DNA from: Paracoccaceae bacterium
GTDB lineage: Bacteria > Pseudomonadota > Alphaproteobacteria > Rhodobacterales > Rhodobacteraceae
NCBI GenBank assembly: GCA_009842205.1
Contig: VYFX01000008.1
Span: forward strand, 1,998 to 51,168
Reading direction: 5' to 3'
DNA length: 49,171 bases
Shown: positions 9,532 through 18,218 of the stretch, one piece after another
Layout: the number at the start of each line of letters is the position of its first letter
How positions within the stretch are numbered: position 1 is the first letter of the stretch
Position numbers and translations under genes: made by a program
The notes under the pieces: generated by a model
What the model was told of the DNA's origin: nothing
The model's database searches: none
What the model saw: the letters and a program-made list of their open reading frames with translations, nothing else

Positions 9532-9993
9532 ATGAGATGTCCCTACTGTAATAGTCCCAATACCCAGGTTACCGACTCCCGCCCGGTTGAAAATGAAACC
9601 GCAACACGCCGCCGAAGACTATGCAAAACCTGTGGCGGAAAATGGACAACCTATGAGCGGGTACAATTTCAGGATTTTACGGTAAGAAAAACCAATGGCG
9701 ATTTTCAGGATTTTGACCGGAGCAAATTGCGACGGTCAATAACATTGGCCCTGCGAAAAAGACCCCTTGAGAGAGATAAGATCGATCAACTGGTTTCGGG
9801 TGTAATTCGGCGACTTGAACAAAGGGGTGAAAAGGAAATAAGCACCAATCTGATTGGTGAATATGTTATGGATTCGCTGGCTACCATCGACAAGGTTGCC
9901 CATATTCGTTTTGCAAGTGTATACAAGGACTTTCAGGACACCGACGATTTTGTATCCTTCATAACAAAGATACGCCCTTCAAATGAGTTTTGA
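9532..9993 (+). CDS. nrdR: Transcriptional repressor NrdR
   Basis: NrdR senses ATP/dATP and represses ribonucleotide reductase genes by binding NrdR boxes. The 153-residue protein has the N-terminal zinc ribbon (C3, C6, C31, C34) with the arginine-rich RRRRLCKTCGGKWTTYER, then an ATP-cone domain (about 48-138) containing VRKTNGDFQDFDRSKLRRSI. Its length is typical. The last 11 bases overlap the start of ribD, so the two genes are translationally coupled; nrdR-ribD linkage is common in proteobacteria. No NrdR box was recognised in this window, and no reductase gene is present. Confidence 0.95.
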   Translation: MRCPYCNSPNTQVTDSRPVENETATRRRRLCKTCGGKWTTYERVQFQDFTVRKTNGDFQDFDRSKLRRSITLALRKRPLERDKIDQLVSGVIRRLEQRGEKEISTNLIGEYVMDSLATIDKVAHIRFASVYKDFQDTDDFVSFITKIRPSNEF

Positions 9994-11107
9994 ATTGGCC
10001 CAACCGACCGAAGCGGACCAAAAATTTATTCGAATCGCCCTTGGCTTAGGCAAAAGAGGTCAGGGACAGACTTGGCCCAACCCATCGGTGGGATGTATTC
10101 TGGTCAAGGATAACATTATTGTTGGCAGGGGTTTTACACAACCGCAAGGAAGACCACATGCCGAGGTTGTGGCCTTAAACCAGGCTGGTACCAAGGCCAG
10201 GGGTGCAACGGCATACATAACTCTTGAACCCTGTTGCTTCGAAGGAAAAACTCTACCCTGTACCGATGCCATCCTTGCTGCCGGTATAAAAAGGGTCTGT
10301 TATTCACTTGTTGATCCCGATCCCAGAGTTGCTGGCAAGGGGGATGATATTTTACGCCACAATGGAATTGCGGTTACTTCCCCCTGTATGGAGGATTTGG
10401 CAAAATATGATCATCAGGGATTTATCCTCTCAAGAACCGAGGGACGGCCCAAAATAACCCTGAAGTTGGCTGCGTCATTTGATGGCAAGGTCGCAACCAG
10501 AACAGGTGACAGCAAATGGATAACCAATCAACAGGCCAGACATCGGGTACACCTGATGCGAGCCAAGAATGATGCCATCCTGATAGGGAAAGGAACCGCT
10601 GAAATTGATGATCCCATGCTAACCTCAAGGGGATTGGGAATTAACCATAAACCGGTAAGGATTGTTATGGATACCAATCTGACGCTTTCATTGGATTCAA
10701 AACTAGCACAAACATCTGCTGAAATCCCGACCTGGATTTGCCACCGAACTGGTCTCGATGTCCAGAAGATTGAAGAATGGAACTCCAGAAAGGCAAAATT
10801 GATTCCCTGCAGTACTACTGAAAATGGATATCTAGATCCAAGGGATGTTGTACAAAAGATTGGTGCCTTTGGAGTTACCAGAGTGTTCTGCGAAGGGGGA
10901 CCGAAATTGGCCGCATCACTTTTTGCATGCAACCTTGTTGATGAATTTATCAGTTTTTTTGCCGGCAAGGCATTGGGTGCAAATTCACTTTCATCAGTTG
11001 GACCCCTTGATCTTGATTTGGTCAAAATGGCACCCAATTTCAGATTGATGAAACTTTATCGGATTGGAAGTGATGCGGTTTGCCACTGGGTTCCGGTTTC
11101 TTCCTGA
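9983..11107 (+). CDS. ribD: Bifunctional riboflavin deaminase/reductase RibD
   Basis: RibD performs the second and third steps of riboflavin synthesis: deamination of the diaminopyrimidine product of GTP cyclohydrolase II and NADPH reduction of the ribosyl side chain. The 374-residue product has the cytidine-deaminase-like zinc domain first (H59 and E61 in PHAEVVAL; C84/C85 and C93 in LEPCCFEGKTLPC) and the reductase domain from about 150 (KLAASFDGKVATRTGDSKWI). Length and order are normal. The start ATG lies within the end of nrdR. A 71-bp gap separates it from ribE. No FMN-riboswitch-like structure was seen before any rib gene here. Confidence 0.95.
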   Translation: MSFELAQPTEADQKFIRIALGLGKRGQGQTWPNPSVGCILVKDNIIVGRGFTQPQGRPHAEVVALNQAGTKARGATAYITLEPCCFEGKTLPCTDAILAAGIKRVCYSLVDPDPRVAGKGDDILRHNGIAVTSPCMEDLAKYDHQGFILSRTEGRPKITLKLAASFDGKVATRTGDSKWITNQQARHRVHLMRAKNDAILIGKGTAEIDDPMLTSRGLGINHKPVRIVMDTNLTLSLDSKLAQTSAEIPTWICHRTGLDVQKIEEWNSRKAKLIPCSTTENGYLDPRDVVQKIGAFGVTRVFCEGGPKLAASLFACNLVDEFISFFAGKALGANSLSSVGPLDLDLVKMAPNFRLMKLYRIGSDAVCHWVPVSS

Positions 11108-11178
11108 AAAAGACTAGTTATTTTCTTCTGCGAAAATGATATTAAGCACTGTTCAGATCGACAAATTGTAGGAAGTTT

Positions 11179-11781
11179 ATGTTCACGGGAATTGTTACCC
11201 ACCTCGGGAAGGTTTTGGAAAAGGACCAGAGTGAGGAATTATCTATTCGCATTGGTTATGATCTAACCGGGAATCCTCCAAATATCGGAGATTCGATATG
11301 TTGTGAAGGAGTTTGTCTTACGGTAGTTGATCTAGGAAACGACAAATCACCATGGTTCAAGGTGCAGGTTTCCACCGAAACGATATCAAAAACCACTATT
11401 GGAAACTGGTCTGTGGGAACAACTTTGAATTTGGAAAGATCTCTGAGAGTGGGAGATGAACTTGGGGGACACATTGTGTCCGGTCATGTTGATGGAACCG
11501 TCAATATCCTTGATCTCCAATCGGTGGGTGAAAGCAGGAAAGTCATTTTCAGCCTATCCTCCGATCTGGCACCCTTTATCGCTCCCAAGGGTTCGGTTGC
11601 ACTTAACGGCGTTTCACTGACCGTGAACGAAGTGGGTGAAAACAGCTTTTCGGTAAATCTCATTCCGCATACGCTGGACGTTACTTCATTCCGGGAAAGG
11701 GGAATCGGTGATGTAGTGAATATTGAAATAGATCCCATTTCACGTTATGTCGCGAGAATTATGGAACAAAGGCACAACTAA
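11179..11781 (+). CDS. ribE: Riboflavin synthase alpha subunit
   Basis: This enzyme dismutates two molecules of 6,7-dimethyl-8-ribityllumazine to riboflavin and the diaminopyrimidine substrate of RibH. The 200-residue protein shows the expected two lumazine-binding barrels. The first begins MFTGIVTHLGKV and the second starts near residue 98 (GHIVSGHVDGTV). SVALNGVSLTVNEV and NLIPHTL are conserved segments. A good AGGA site precedes the ATG. Its TAA overlaps the ribBA start by one base (TAATG). Confidence 0.95.
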   Translation: MFTGIVTHLGKVLEKDQSEELSIRIGYDLTGNPPNIGDSICCEGVCLTVVDLGNDKSPWFKVQVSTETISKTTIGNWSVGTTLNLERSLRVGDELGGHIVSGHVDGTVNILDLQSVGESRKVIFSLSSDLAPFIAPKGSVALNGVSLTVNEVGENSFSVNLIPHTLDVTSFRERGIGDVVNIEIDPISRYVARIMEQRHN

Positions 11782-12875
11782 TGACACCTGACAATTTCAG
11801 CAAAGATATCTCTCCAGTTGAGGAAATACTGGAGGAAGCCCGCAATGGCCGAATGTTCATCCTCGCCGATCATCAGGACCGGGAAAACGAGGGGGATTTG
11901 GTCATTCCGGCACAGATGGCCACACCTGAAGCCATTAATTTCATGGCAACTCATGGCAGGGGTTTGATTTGCCTGGCATTAACGGCCAAGAAAATAGAGG
12001 AATTGGGACTAAAGCTCATGGCAGCCGACAATTCCTCAAGACATGAAACAGCCTTTACCATTTCAATCGAGGCGAGGGAAGGTGTTACCACTGGAATTTC
12101 CGCCCATGACAGAGCTCGAACGGTACTTGTGGCCATTGATCCGGGATCGACTCCCGATGACATTGCAACCCCTGGTCATATCTTTCCCTTGAGATCTCAA
12201 AAGGGAGGCGTTCTCGTGAGGGCCGGTCATACGGAAGCAAGTGTCGATATCGCTCGCCTTGCAGGTTTAAATCCCTCTGCTGTCATTTGTGAAATACTTA
12301 ACAATGATGGCACGATGGCCCGCATGCCCGACCTCATCAGGTTTTCCAAGAAACACAACATTAAGGTCGGTACCATATCTGATCTCATTGCCTATCGGCT
12401 TCGTCATGACAATCTCGTTCATCAAGTTTCAGTCAGTTCCGTCACATCGGAATTCGGTGGCGAGTGGCTGATGCGCATATTCGAGGATGAAACCCAGGGT
12501 TCCCAGCATATTGTTCTTTCCAAGGGTGATCCGTCCGACAGCAAGCCTGTTTGGGTTCGCATGCATGCCCTCAACCCCTTGGCCGATAATCTGGCCATTT
12601 CTCCCTTTAGACACGATCTTATTCCCCAGGTAATGAATAAAATTGCCAAGGAAGGACGGGGTGTCATAGTTCTTCTGCGGGAATCGGGCATGAAAATTAA
12701 TGTCAGTACAACCGAAGCACCCCAAACACTCAGACAATATGGTATTGGAGCACAAATTCTGGGAACCCTGAATATAAGACGTCTGATCTTGCTCACGAAT
12801 TCACCGACGACACGCATCGTGGGCATTGAGGGTCATGGGCTTACCATTGAAGGAACTGAGGCAATCTGGGATTAA
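11781..12875 (+). CDS. ribBA: DHBP synthase fused to a degenerate GTP cyclohydrolase II domain
   Basis: The N-terminal domain (about 1-205) is 3,4-dihydroxy-2-butanone 4-phosphate synthase, which supplies the four-carbon unit of riboflavin. It has DHQDRENEGDLV, GLICLAL and RAGHTEASVDIARLAG. The C-terminal domain (about 215-364) has the GTP cyclohydrolase II fold signature (VWVRMHALNPL, EGRGVIVLLRESG, YGIGAQIL). The zinc cysteines normally found as GSLRCDCG are absent, replaced by a cysteine-free stretch (NLAISPFRHD). I infer that only the DHBP activity remains and that a separate ribA must exist elsewhere. Similar hybrids are known in proteobacteria. The gene ends five bases before ribH. Confidence 0.9.
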   Translation: MTPDNFSKDISPVEEILEEARNGRMFILADHQDRENEGDLVIPAQMATPEAINFMATHGRGLICLALTAKKIEELGLKLMAADNSSRHETAFTISIEAREGVTTGISAHDRARTVLVAIDPGSTPDDIATPGHIFPLRSQKGGVLVRAGHTEASVDIARLAGLNPSAVICEILNNDGTMARMPDLIRFSKKHNIKVGTISDLIAYRLRHDNLVHQVSVSSVTSEFGGEWLMRIFEDETQGSQHIVLSKGDPSDSKPVWVRMHALNPLADNLAISPFRHDLIPQVMNKIAKEGRGVIVLLRESGMKINVSTTEAPQTLRQYGIGAQILGTLNIRRLILLTNSPTTRIVGIEGHGLTIEGTEAIWD

Positions 12876-12880
12876 AGCTG

Positions 12881-13393
12881 ATGAAGCGTGATAAAAAACC
12901 TGAAAGCTCAACCCTGACTCCGGGAGGAGATGCCAACTCTCCCTTGTCAATTCTATTGGTTGTGGCTCCCTATTATAAAGACATAACCAACCTTTTATTG
13001 GAGGGAGCGCGATCCAAACTTCATTCACAGTCAATCAGGACAGAGGTCCTTGAGGTACCCGGTGCACTGGAAATTCCACCTGCCATCAAGCTGGCATCTC
13101 AACAAAATACCTATGACGGATATGTGGCACTTGGTTGCGTCATCAGGGGTGAAACCATTCATTTTGAGATTGTCGCCGGTGAATCCGCTCGTGGCATCAT
13201 GGATCTTGGCTTGGAAGGTTTGTGTATCGGAAACGGAATACTTACCGTTGAAAACCTGGATCAAGCCATTGCCAGGGCCAATCCAAAGGAGGGTAACAAG
13301 GGTGGTGAGGCCGTCGAAGCTGCCTTACGGTTAATTGCTTTCAAGCAGCAGAAGATCAAACCTTATGACCCCTATCCTAATGCCATAATTTAA
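12881..13393 (+). CDS. ribH: 6,7-dimethyl-8-ribityllumazine synthase
   Basis: RibH condenses the DHBP made by RibBA with the diaminopyrimidine made by RibD, giving the substrate of RibE. The 170-residue product has the family's phosphate- and substrate-binding segments VPGALEIPPAI (about 58-68) and GCVIRGETIHFEIVAGESARG (about 85-105), including the conserved histidine. A poorly conserved N-terminal tail of about 20 residues precedes the first strand (SILLVVAPYYKDI). It lies between ribBA and nusB with very short gaps, consistent with one operon. Confidence 0.95.
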   Translation: MKRDKKPESSTLTPGGDANSPLSILLVVAPYYKDITNLLLEGARSKLHSQSIRTEVLEVPGALEIPPAIKLASQQNTYDGYVALGCVIRGETIHFEIVAGESARGIMDLGLEGLCIGNGILTVENLDQAIARANPKEGNKGGEAVEAALRLIAFKQQKIKPYDPYPNAII

Positions 13394-13411
13394 TGAAGTT
13401 TGAGCTTCTCC

Positions 13412-13891
13412 ATGAATGAGGGTAGAAAAAACAAGCAGGGTAAATGGGCCAAGAGAATTGCCCGGTTAAACACCGTACAAGCCTTGTTCCAGATGGAAGC
13501 CAGTAATCAGGGAGTGGATTATGTAATTGCGGATTTTCTGGAAAACGGATTTGGTGAGATGATTGATGGAGTGCCATTACCTTCTCCCAACAAGAATTTT
13601 TTCAGAACCCTGCTCCATTCAGCTGTGGATAACCAGCAAAAAATCGACAGGCTGATTCATTCAAAATTACCTGACAACTGGACAATTGACAGAATTGATC
13701 CAACCATCAGGGCAATATTCCGGGCAAGTTGTGCCGAGGTGATTTTAAATAAAACCCCGGTAAAGGTGATCATCAATGAATATGTGGATATTGCCGAATC
13801 ATTCTTTCCTTCCGGCAAAGAGTCTGGCTTTGTAAATGCAATTATTGAGAATATGGTCAATGAAATCCACCCTATTGCCCACGAATCCTGA
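13412..13891 (+). CDS. nusB: Transcription antitermination factor NusB
   Basis: NusB binds boxA RNA with NusE (S10) and supports rRNA antitermination. The product is about 159 residues from the ATG at 13412; a TTG at 13400 would add four. The all-helical fold is recognisable: ARLNTVQALFQMEASNQGVD at the N-terminus, DRIDPTIRAIFRASCAEVIL in the middle, and KVIINEYVDIAESFF...FVNAIIENM at the C-terminus. The ribH-nusB order is widespread in bacteria and supports the call. Ribosome binding sites before both candidate starts are weak. Confidence 0.93.
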   Translation: MNEGRKNKQGKWAKRIARLNTVQALFQMEASNQGVDYVIADFLENGFGEMIDGVPLPSPNKNFFRTLLHSAVDNQQKIDRLIHSKLPDNWTIDRIDPTIRAIFRASCAEVILNKTPVKVIINEYVDIAESFFPSGKESGFVNAIIENMVNEIHPIAHES

Positions 13892-13913
13892 TATTTTCCG
13901 TTAGTAACCTAGC

Positions 13914-13928
13914 ACCTTGAAGCAAGGT
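13914..13928 (+). terminator. Candidate hairpin after nusB
   Basis: ACCTTG and CAAGGT form a perfect 6-bp stem around a three-base loop, 23 bp after the nusB stop. The following bases (TATTTCC) are only weakly T-rich, so this is at best a modest terminator for the rib-nusB operon. Confidence 0.35.
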
Positions 13929-14073
13929 TATTTCCTATAACTACTTGAAAACACAAACATCAAGTCAAAATCAAGCCAAGTAAAACTAGTCCTATTCAAG
14001 TTTGTAACTTTTGCCGGACATCCGATTCGGTATAGGAATCCTTAACTTTGCTGACTTTATTATTGGTTCTCCA

Positions 14074-15309
14074 ATGACATTGATTGTTTCATTTTCTTCT
14101 CTGCTGGTATCGGTTGTACTCCTGCAACTCAGTTCGGGTATTCTGGGACCTCTTGATGTCTTGTCAGGTTATGAGTTGAATTTTTCCACTACCCAAATCG
14201 GTTTGTTGGGTTCCTCTCACTTCATTGGATTTTTTATTGGGTGTTGGTGGGCACCCAGATTGGTCGGTCAAGTCAATCATTCCCGCTGTTTTGCCGTTTT
14301 TGCTTCCCTGGGAACCATAGGTATCCTTCTTCACATGGTTTTCATTGACCCTTATGCATGGGCAGCGATGAGGATTCTCTCGGGGATGTGTGTCGCAGGA
14401 TGTTTTACGGTAATCGAAGGATGGATTCAGGCCAAAACCGAAAATCAGAACAGGGGCAAATCACTTCGTCTCTATAGGTCAGTTGACATGTGCGGTGGTA
14501 TCGTAGCCCAAATTTTAATTGCCTGGTTAACACCAGCTCACTATGTCACCTATAATTTGATCGCCATAATCTGCTGTGCCTCATTGTTACCTCTGGCATT
14601 AACACGTATACCTCCTCCAAAGACCCAGCAGAAACTGCGATTGAAGCCGAAATTGGCCTATCAAATCTCTCCAATGGCAACAGCTGGTGTTGTGGTTTCC
14701 GGAATTACCACTGCAGGGTTCAGAATGGTTGGGCCAATTTATGGCACCCAAATTGGGTTAAACAATTTTGAAATGGGGATCTTTCTGGCTTCATTCCTTG
14801 TTGGCGGGGCAATTGCCCAATTCCCAACCGGTTGGGTTGCCGATAAAATCGACCGACGTACCGTATTGATATTCCTGTCCTTCTTGGCTACCCTCGCCTG
14901 TATACTGACTATTTATTTACCAGGACATATACCTGACAGCATTTTCGGAGCTATAATCGTCCTGGGATTCTTTACTTATCCGATATATTCGGTCTCGGCA
15001 GCCTTGGCGAACGATCATGCAAATCCTGATCAAATGGTTGAAGTAAGTGCCTCACTGTTATTCTATTATGCTCTTGGAGCCATAATCAGCCCCTATTTCA
15101 TTTCAGGATTGATTGAAAGTTTCGGGGTTAATGCGATGTTTACAATCATTGCACTGTTCCATGTTGCCCTGGTTGTTTTTGGGGTTGTAAGAATGAAATT
15201 GCGACCATCACCCGAAAAACGAACAAACTATGTCTATACTCCCAGGACCAGTTACCTCTTGGGAAGATTATTGAGGAAGTCCAGAAAAAAGAGTAATGAG
15301 GGTGAATAA
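14074..15309 (+). CDS. Major facilitator superfamily transporter
   Basis: This is an inner-membrane secondary transporter with about twelve hydrophobic segments. The ATG at 14074 gives 411 residues starting [17 protein letters not shown], which places the first helix at the N-terminus; an upstream TTG at 14011 would add 21. Between helices 2 and 3 the usual MFS loop motif is modified ([18 protein letters not shown]). The central loop carries [15 protein letters not shown], a good match to the second-half MFS A-motif. The overall pattern resembles the YcaD-like branch, but the substrate cannot be named. It lies in the same direction as metG, 32 bp upstream. Confidence 0.85.
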   Translation: MTLIVSFSSLLVSVVLLQLSSGILGPLDVLSGYELNFSTTQIGLLGSSHFIGFFIGCWWAPRLVGQVNHSRCFAVFASLGTIGILLHMVFIDPYAWAAMRILSGMCVAGCFTVIEGWIQAKTENQNRGKSLRLYRSVDMCGGIVAQILIAWLTPAHYVTYNLIAIICCASLLPLALTRIPPPKTQQKLRLKPKLAYQISPMATAGVVVSGITTAGFRMVGPIYGTQIGLNNFEMGIFLASFLVGGAIAQFPTGWVADKIDRRTVLIFLSFLATLACILTIYLPGHIPDSIFGAIIVLGFFTYPIYSVSAALANDHANPDQMVEVSASLLFYYALGAIISPYFISGLIESFGVNAMFTIIALFHVALVVFGVVRMKLRPSPEKRTNYVYTPRTSYLLGRLLRKSRKKSNEGE

Positions 15310-15341
15310 CCCCCTCAATTGGTTTAAGCGTCAAAGTACAA

Positions 15342-17060
15342 ATGAATAGAATATTGATCACTTCAGCTATTCCATACATCAATGGAATAAAACATTTGGG
15401 TAACCTTGTCGGGAGTCAGTTACCTTCCGATCTCTATGCCCGCTATATGCGATTGAGGGGACATGAGGTCATGTTCATCTGTGCCACCGACGAACATGGA
15501 ACTCCAGCCGAGCTTGCAGCTTCAAAGGCAAAAAAGCCCGTGGAGGAATATTGTCAGGAAATGTATGAAATTCAGAAAAACCTGGCCAAGGAATTCCGTT
15601 TGTCTTTTGATTATTTTGGCCGGTCTTCCAGTCAACGAAATCATGTGTTGACACAACATTTTGCAGGACAGTTGGATAAGAACGGATTCATTTCCGAGGT
15701 TGAGGAAGAACAGATCTACTCTTTAACGGATAAGCTTTTTCTCCCAGACCGATATGTTCAGGGCATTTGTCCAAATTGTGGCTATGAAAATGCCCGTGGT
15801 GACCAATGCGAGAATTGTACCAAGCAATTGGATCCAACGGATTTGCTGGAACCCCGATCGGCCATTTCCGGTTCAACTGATCTGGAGATACGCAAGACCA
15901 AACACCTTTATCTGAGACAATCCCTATTTCGAAAGCAACTGGAACAATGGATCGATTCCAAAAAGGATTGGCCCATCTTGACCACTTCAATTGCCAAGAA
16001 ATGGTTGTTTGATGACGAGGGGCTACAGGACAGGGGCATTACCAGGGATCTGGATTGGGGAATACCCGTAAGAAAAGGCACCGAACCCTGGCCCGGGATG
16101 GAAGACAAGGTGTTTTATGTTTGGTTTGATGCCCCCATCGAATATATTGCTGCAACTGCCGAATGGGCCGATGCCAATGGCAAATCAGATGCTGATTGGG
16201 AACGCTGGTGGCGTTTGGACAAAGGTGCCACAGACGTGCGGTATATACAATTCATGGGCAAGGACAATGTTCCGTTTCATACACTTTCCTTCCCGGTTAC
16301 AATCATGGGGTCAGGAGAACCATGGAAATTGGTGGATAACATAAAATCCTTCAATTACCTGAATTATGACGGAGGACAATTCTCCACCAGTCTTGGCCGG
16401 GGAATATTCATGGATCAGGCCCTGGAAATTCTACCGTCTGATTACTGGCGATGGTGGTTGTTGTCACATGTTCCGGAATACTCGGACAGTGAGTTCACGT
16501 GGGACAATTTTTGCGAGGGGGTAAACACTGACCTGGCCAATGTTCTCGGGAATTTCGTATCAAGGGTTACCAAGTTTTGCTCCTCTCATTTTGGCAACAA
16601 AGTACCCGAGAATCATGGATGGACCGATCTGGAACGGAAATACACCTCCTTGATTGAGCAAAATCTTGTCTCCTATCAGGAATTCATGGATGACATTGAA
16701 ATCCGAAAAGCTTCCCAATCACTGCGAAAAATATGGACGTTGGGCAATGAATATATACAGGAGGCTGCACCCTGGGGAATTGTCAAGACAGATAAATCCC
16801 GAGCAGCAACCATATTGAACTATTCTCTCAACCTCATCAGGCTTTTTGGCAATATTTCCTCACCATTCATACCAGATGCTTCCTTTAGCCTATTGGGTAT
16901 ATTTAATTCCGAAGATCGACCAGTTTGGCCGGATAACGTAAATTCGGCCCTGAACTCACTTCATGTAAATCAGGAATTCCATGTTCCTGAAATTATTTTC
17001 AAAAAGATTTCCAAGGAAGATTCCGAGCGTTGGAAGCAAAAGTTTGCAGGTAAAGATTGA
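15342..17060 (+). CDS. metG: Methionyl-tRNA synthetase
   Basis: MetG charges tRNA-Met. The 572-residue protein has the class I HIGH-type motif as HLGN ([13 protein letters not shown], about 12-24) and a zinc knuckle with four cysteines ([17 protein letters not shown], about 140-156). The catalytic-loop KMSKS motif appears as FSTSLGRG, a divergent form I believe occurs in one branch of MetG enzymes. The anticodon-binding helices occupy roughly 380-540. No C-terminal tRNA-binding (EMAP-like) domain is present. The closest family members are the medium-length enzymes of alphaproteobacteria and archaea. It is followed 20 bp later by a kinase-like gene. Confidence 0.93.
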   Translation: MNRILITSAIPYINGIKHLGNLVGSQLPSDLYARYMRLRGHEVMFICATDEHGTPAELAASKAKKPVEEYCQEMYEIQKNLAKEFRLSFDYFGRSSSQRNHVLTQHFAGQLDKNGFISEVEEEQIYSLTDKLFLPDRYVQGICPNCGYENARGDQCENCTKQLDPTDLLEPRSAISGSTDLEIRKTKHLYLRQSLFRKQLEQWIDSKKDWPILTTSIAKKWLFDDEGLQDRGITRDLDWGIPVRKGTEPWPGMEDKVFYVWFDAPIEYIAATAEWADANGKSDADWERWWRLDKGATDVRYIQFMGKDNVPFHTLSFPVTIMGSGEPWKLVDNIKSFNYLNYDGGQFSTSLGRGIFMDQALEILPSDYWRWWLLSHVPEYSDSEFTWDNFCEGVNTDLANVLGNFVSRVTKFCSSHFGNKVPENHGWTDLERKYTSLIEQNLVSYQEFMDDIEIRKASQSLRKIWTLGNEYIQEAAPWGIVKTDKSRAATILNYSLNLIRLFGNISSPFIPDASFSLLGIFNSEDRPVWPDNVNSALNSLHVNQEFHVPEIIFKKISKEDSERWKQKFAGKD

Positions 17061-17079
17061 ATACCCAAGATAATTTTCA

Positions 17080-18069
17080 ATGTCCTTTGATTTTCTTGAA
17101 GAAACAATTCTTAACTCCTCCCTATCATTGTGGGACTTGCCTACAAAAAGCAAAATCAGATTGATCAATGTATCGGAAAACCTGACATATCTAGTAGAAG
17201 CAAATGGTATTCCACAGTCAATCCTTAGGGTTCACAGGCCGGATTATCGTTCTCAACAGGAAATCGAGAGTGAATTGATTTGGCTGGACCGGATACAGTC
17301 TGAGAACCTGATTGCCACCCCAACAGTCTTCAGGGGCAAGGATGGTGTCAGAATTCAAAATATCAAATCTCCCAACACTGGCCGACTGGTCAATCTGGTG
17401 ATGTTTGAATTTGTTGAGGGAAGTAACCCCGAAGCGGATGATGATCAATCTGAATTGTTTCACTCCTTGGGTGAAATGGCTGCAATTTTACACAAGCAGG
17501 TTAGACTATGGACCAGACCCGCTGATTTTTTTCGTCAACATTGGAACCTTGAGACCATTATCGGGGATAAGCCTTTATGGGGAAAATGGCAGGATGCTCC
17601 AGGGGTTACCAAGGAAATTTTTTCAATACTATCCAGAGCAGAAAAGCACCTTTGCGATAAAATAATGGTCTTCGGCCAGTCCTATCAGAATTACGGGCTG
17701 ATCCATGCGGACATGCGGTTGGCCAATATCTTGAGAAACAATGGTCAATTGACCCTTATAGATTTTGATGATTGCGGATTTGGTTGGTATCTTTATGACT
17801 TTGCTGCTTCGGTTTCATTTATGGAGACTCGTGCTGATCTGGAAGAATTGAAACACGAATGGTTGAAAGGGTATCGTGGTATTGAACCCCTATCTGTAAA
17901 TGATGAGCGTTTGATTGACAGTTTTGTCATGTTGCGGAGATTGGCATTGCTGGCTTGGGTGGGGAGTCATATGGATTCGGATGAGCCCAAGAAATTGGCT
18001 CCATTTTTTGCCCACGAGTCAGCAGAATTGGCAGAGAACTATTTATCAAGCCATTGCGTTACAAGTTGA
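17080..18069 (+). CDS. APH-fold kinase, SrkA/homoserine-kinase-II-like
   Basis: The 329-residue product has the aminoglycoside phosphotransferase/choline-kinase fold. The catalytic loop is LIHADMRLANIL (H209, D211, N216) and the metal-binding motif is LIDFDDCGFGWYLYDFA (D228/D230). The N-lobe lysine region is poorly conserved (SILRVHRPDY). The FDDCGFGWYLYD form is typical of the SrkA (YihE/RdoA) stress-response protein kinase and related small-molecule kinases. Substrate prediction within this fold is unreliable. It is probably co-transcribed with metG. The cytoplasmic location follows from the lack of a signal peptide or membrane segment. Confidence 0.8.
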   Translation: MSFDFLEETILNSSLSLWDLPTKSKIRLINVSENLTYLVEANGIPQSILRVHRPDYRSQQEIESELIWLDRIQSENLIATPTVFRGKDGVRIQNIKSPNTGRLVNLVMFEFVEGSNPEADDDQSELFHSLGEMAAILHKQVRLWTRPADFFRQHWNLETIIGDKPLWGKWQDAPGVTKEIFSILSRAEKHLCDKIMVFGQSYQNYGLIHADMRLANILRNNGQLTLIDFDDCGFGWYLYDFAASVSFMETRADLEELKHEWLKGYRGIEPLSVNDERLIDSFVMLRRLALLAWVGSHMDSDEPKKLAPFFAHESAELAENYLSSHCVTS

Positions 18070-18218
18070 GTTTATTGCAGCATTTCTTACAATATCAGGT
18101 GAGAAACTAACATCCCCCTATTTTTGCTATATAATGGCCTTACCAAAAATAGGATCCGAGGTTAGCAATAATTTAAATCAACCGCTGATCTTTAAATGGT
18201 AATATAAGCGATAGAAGC

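Noticed and set aside
11108-11178. Possible FMN riboswitch before ribE
   Set aside because: The gap is only 71 bases, too short for the aptamer, and no conserved RFN-element segments are visible.
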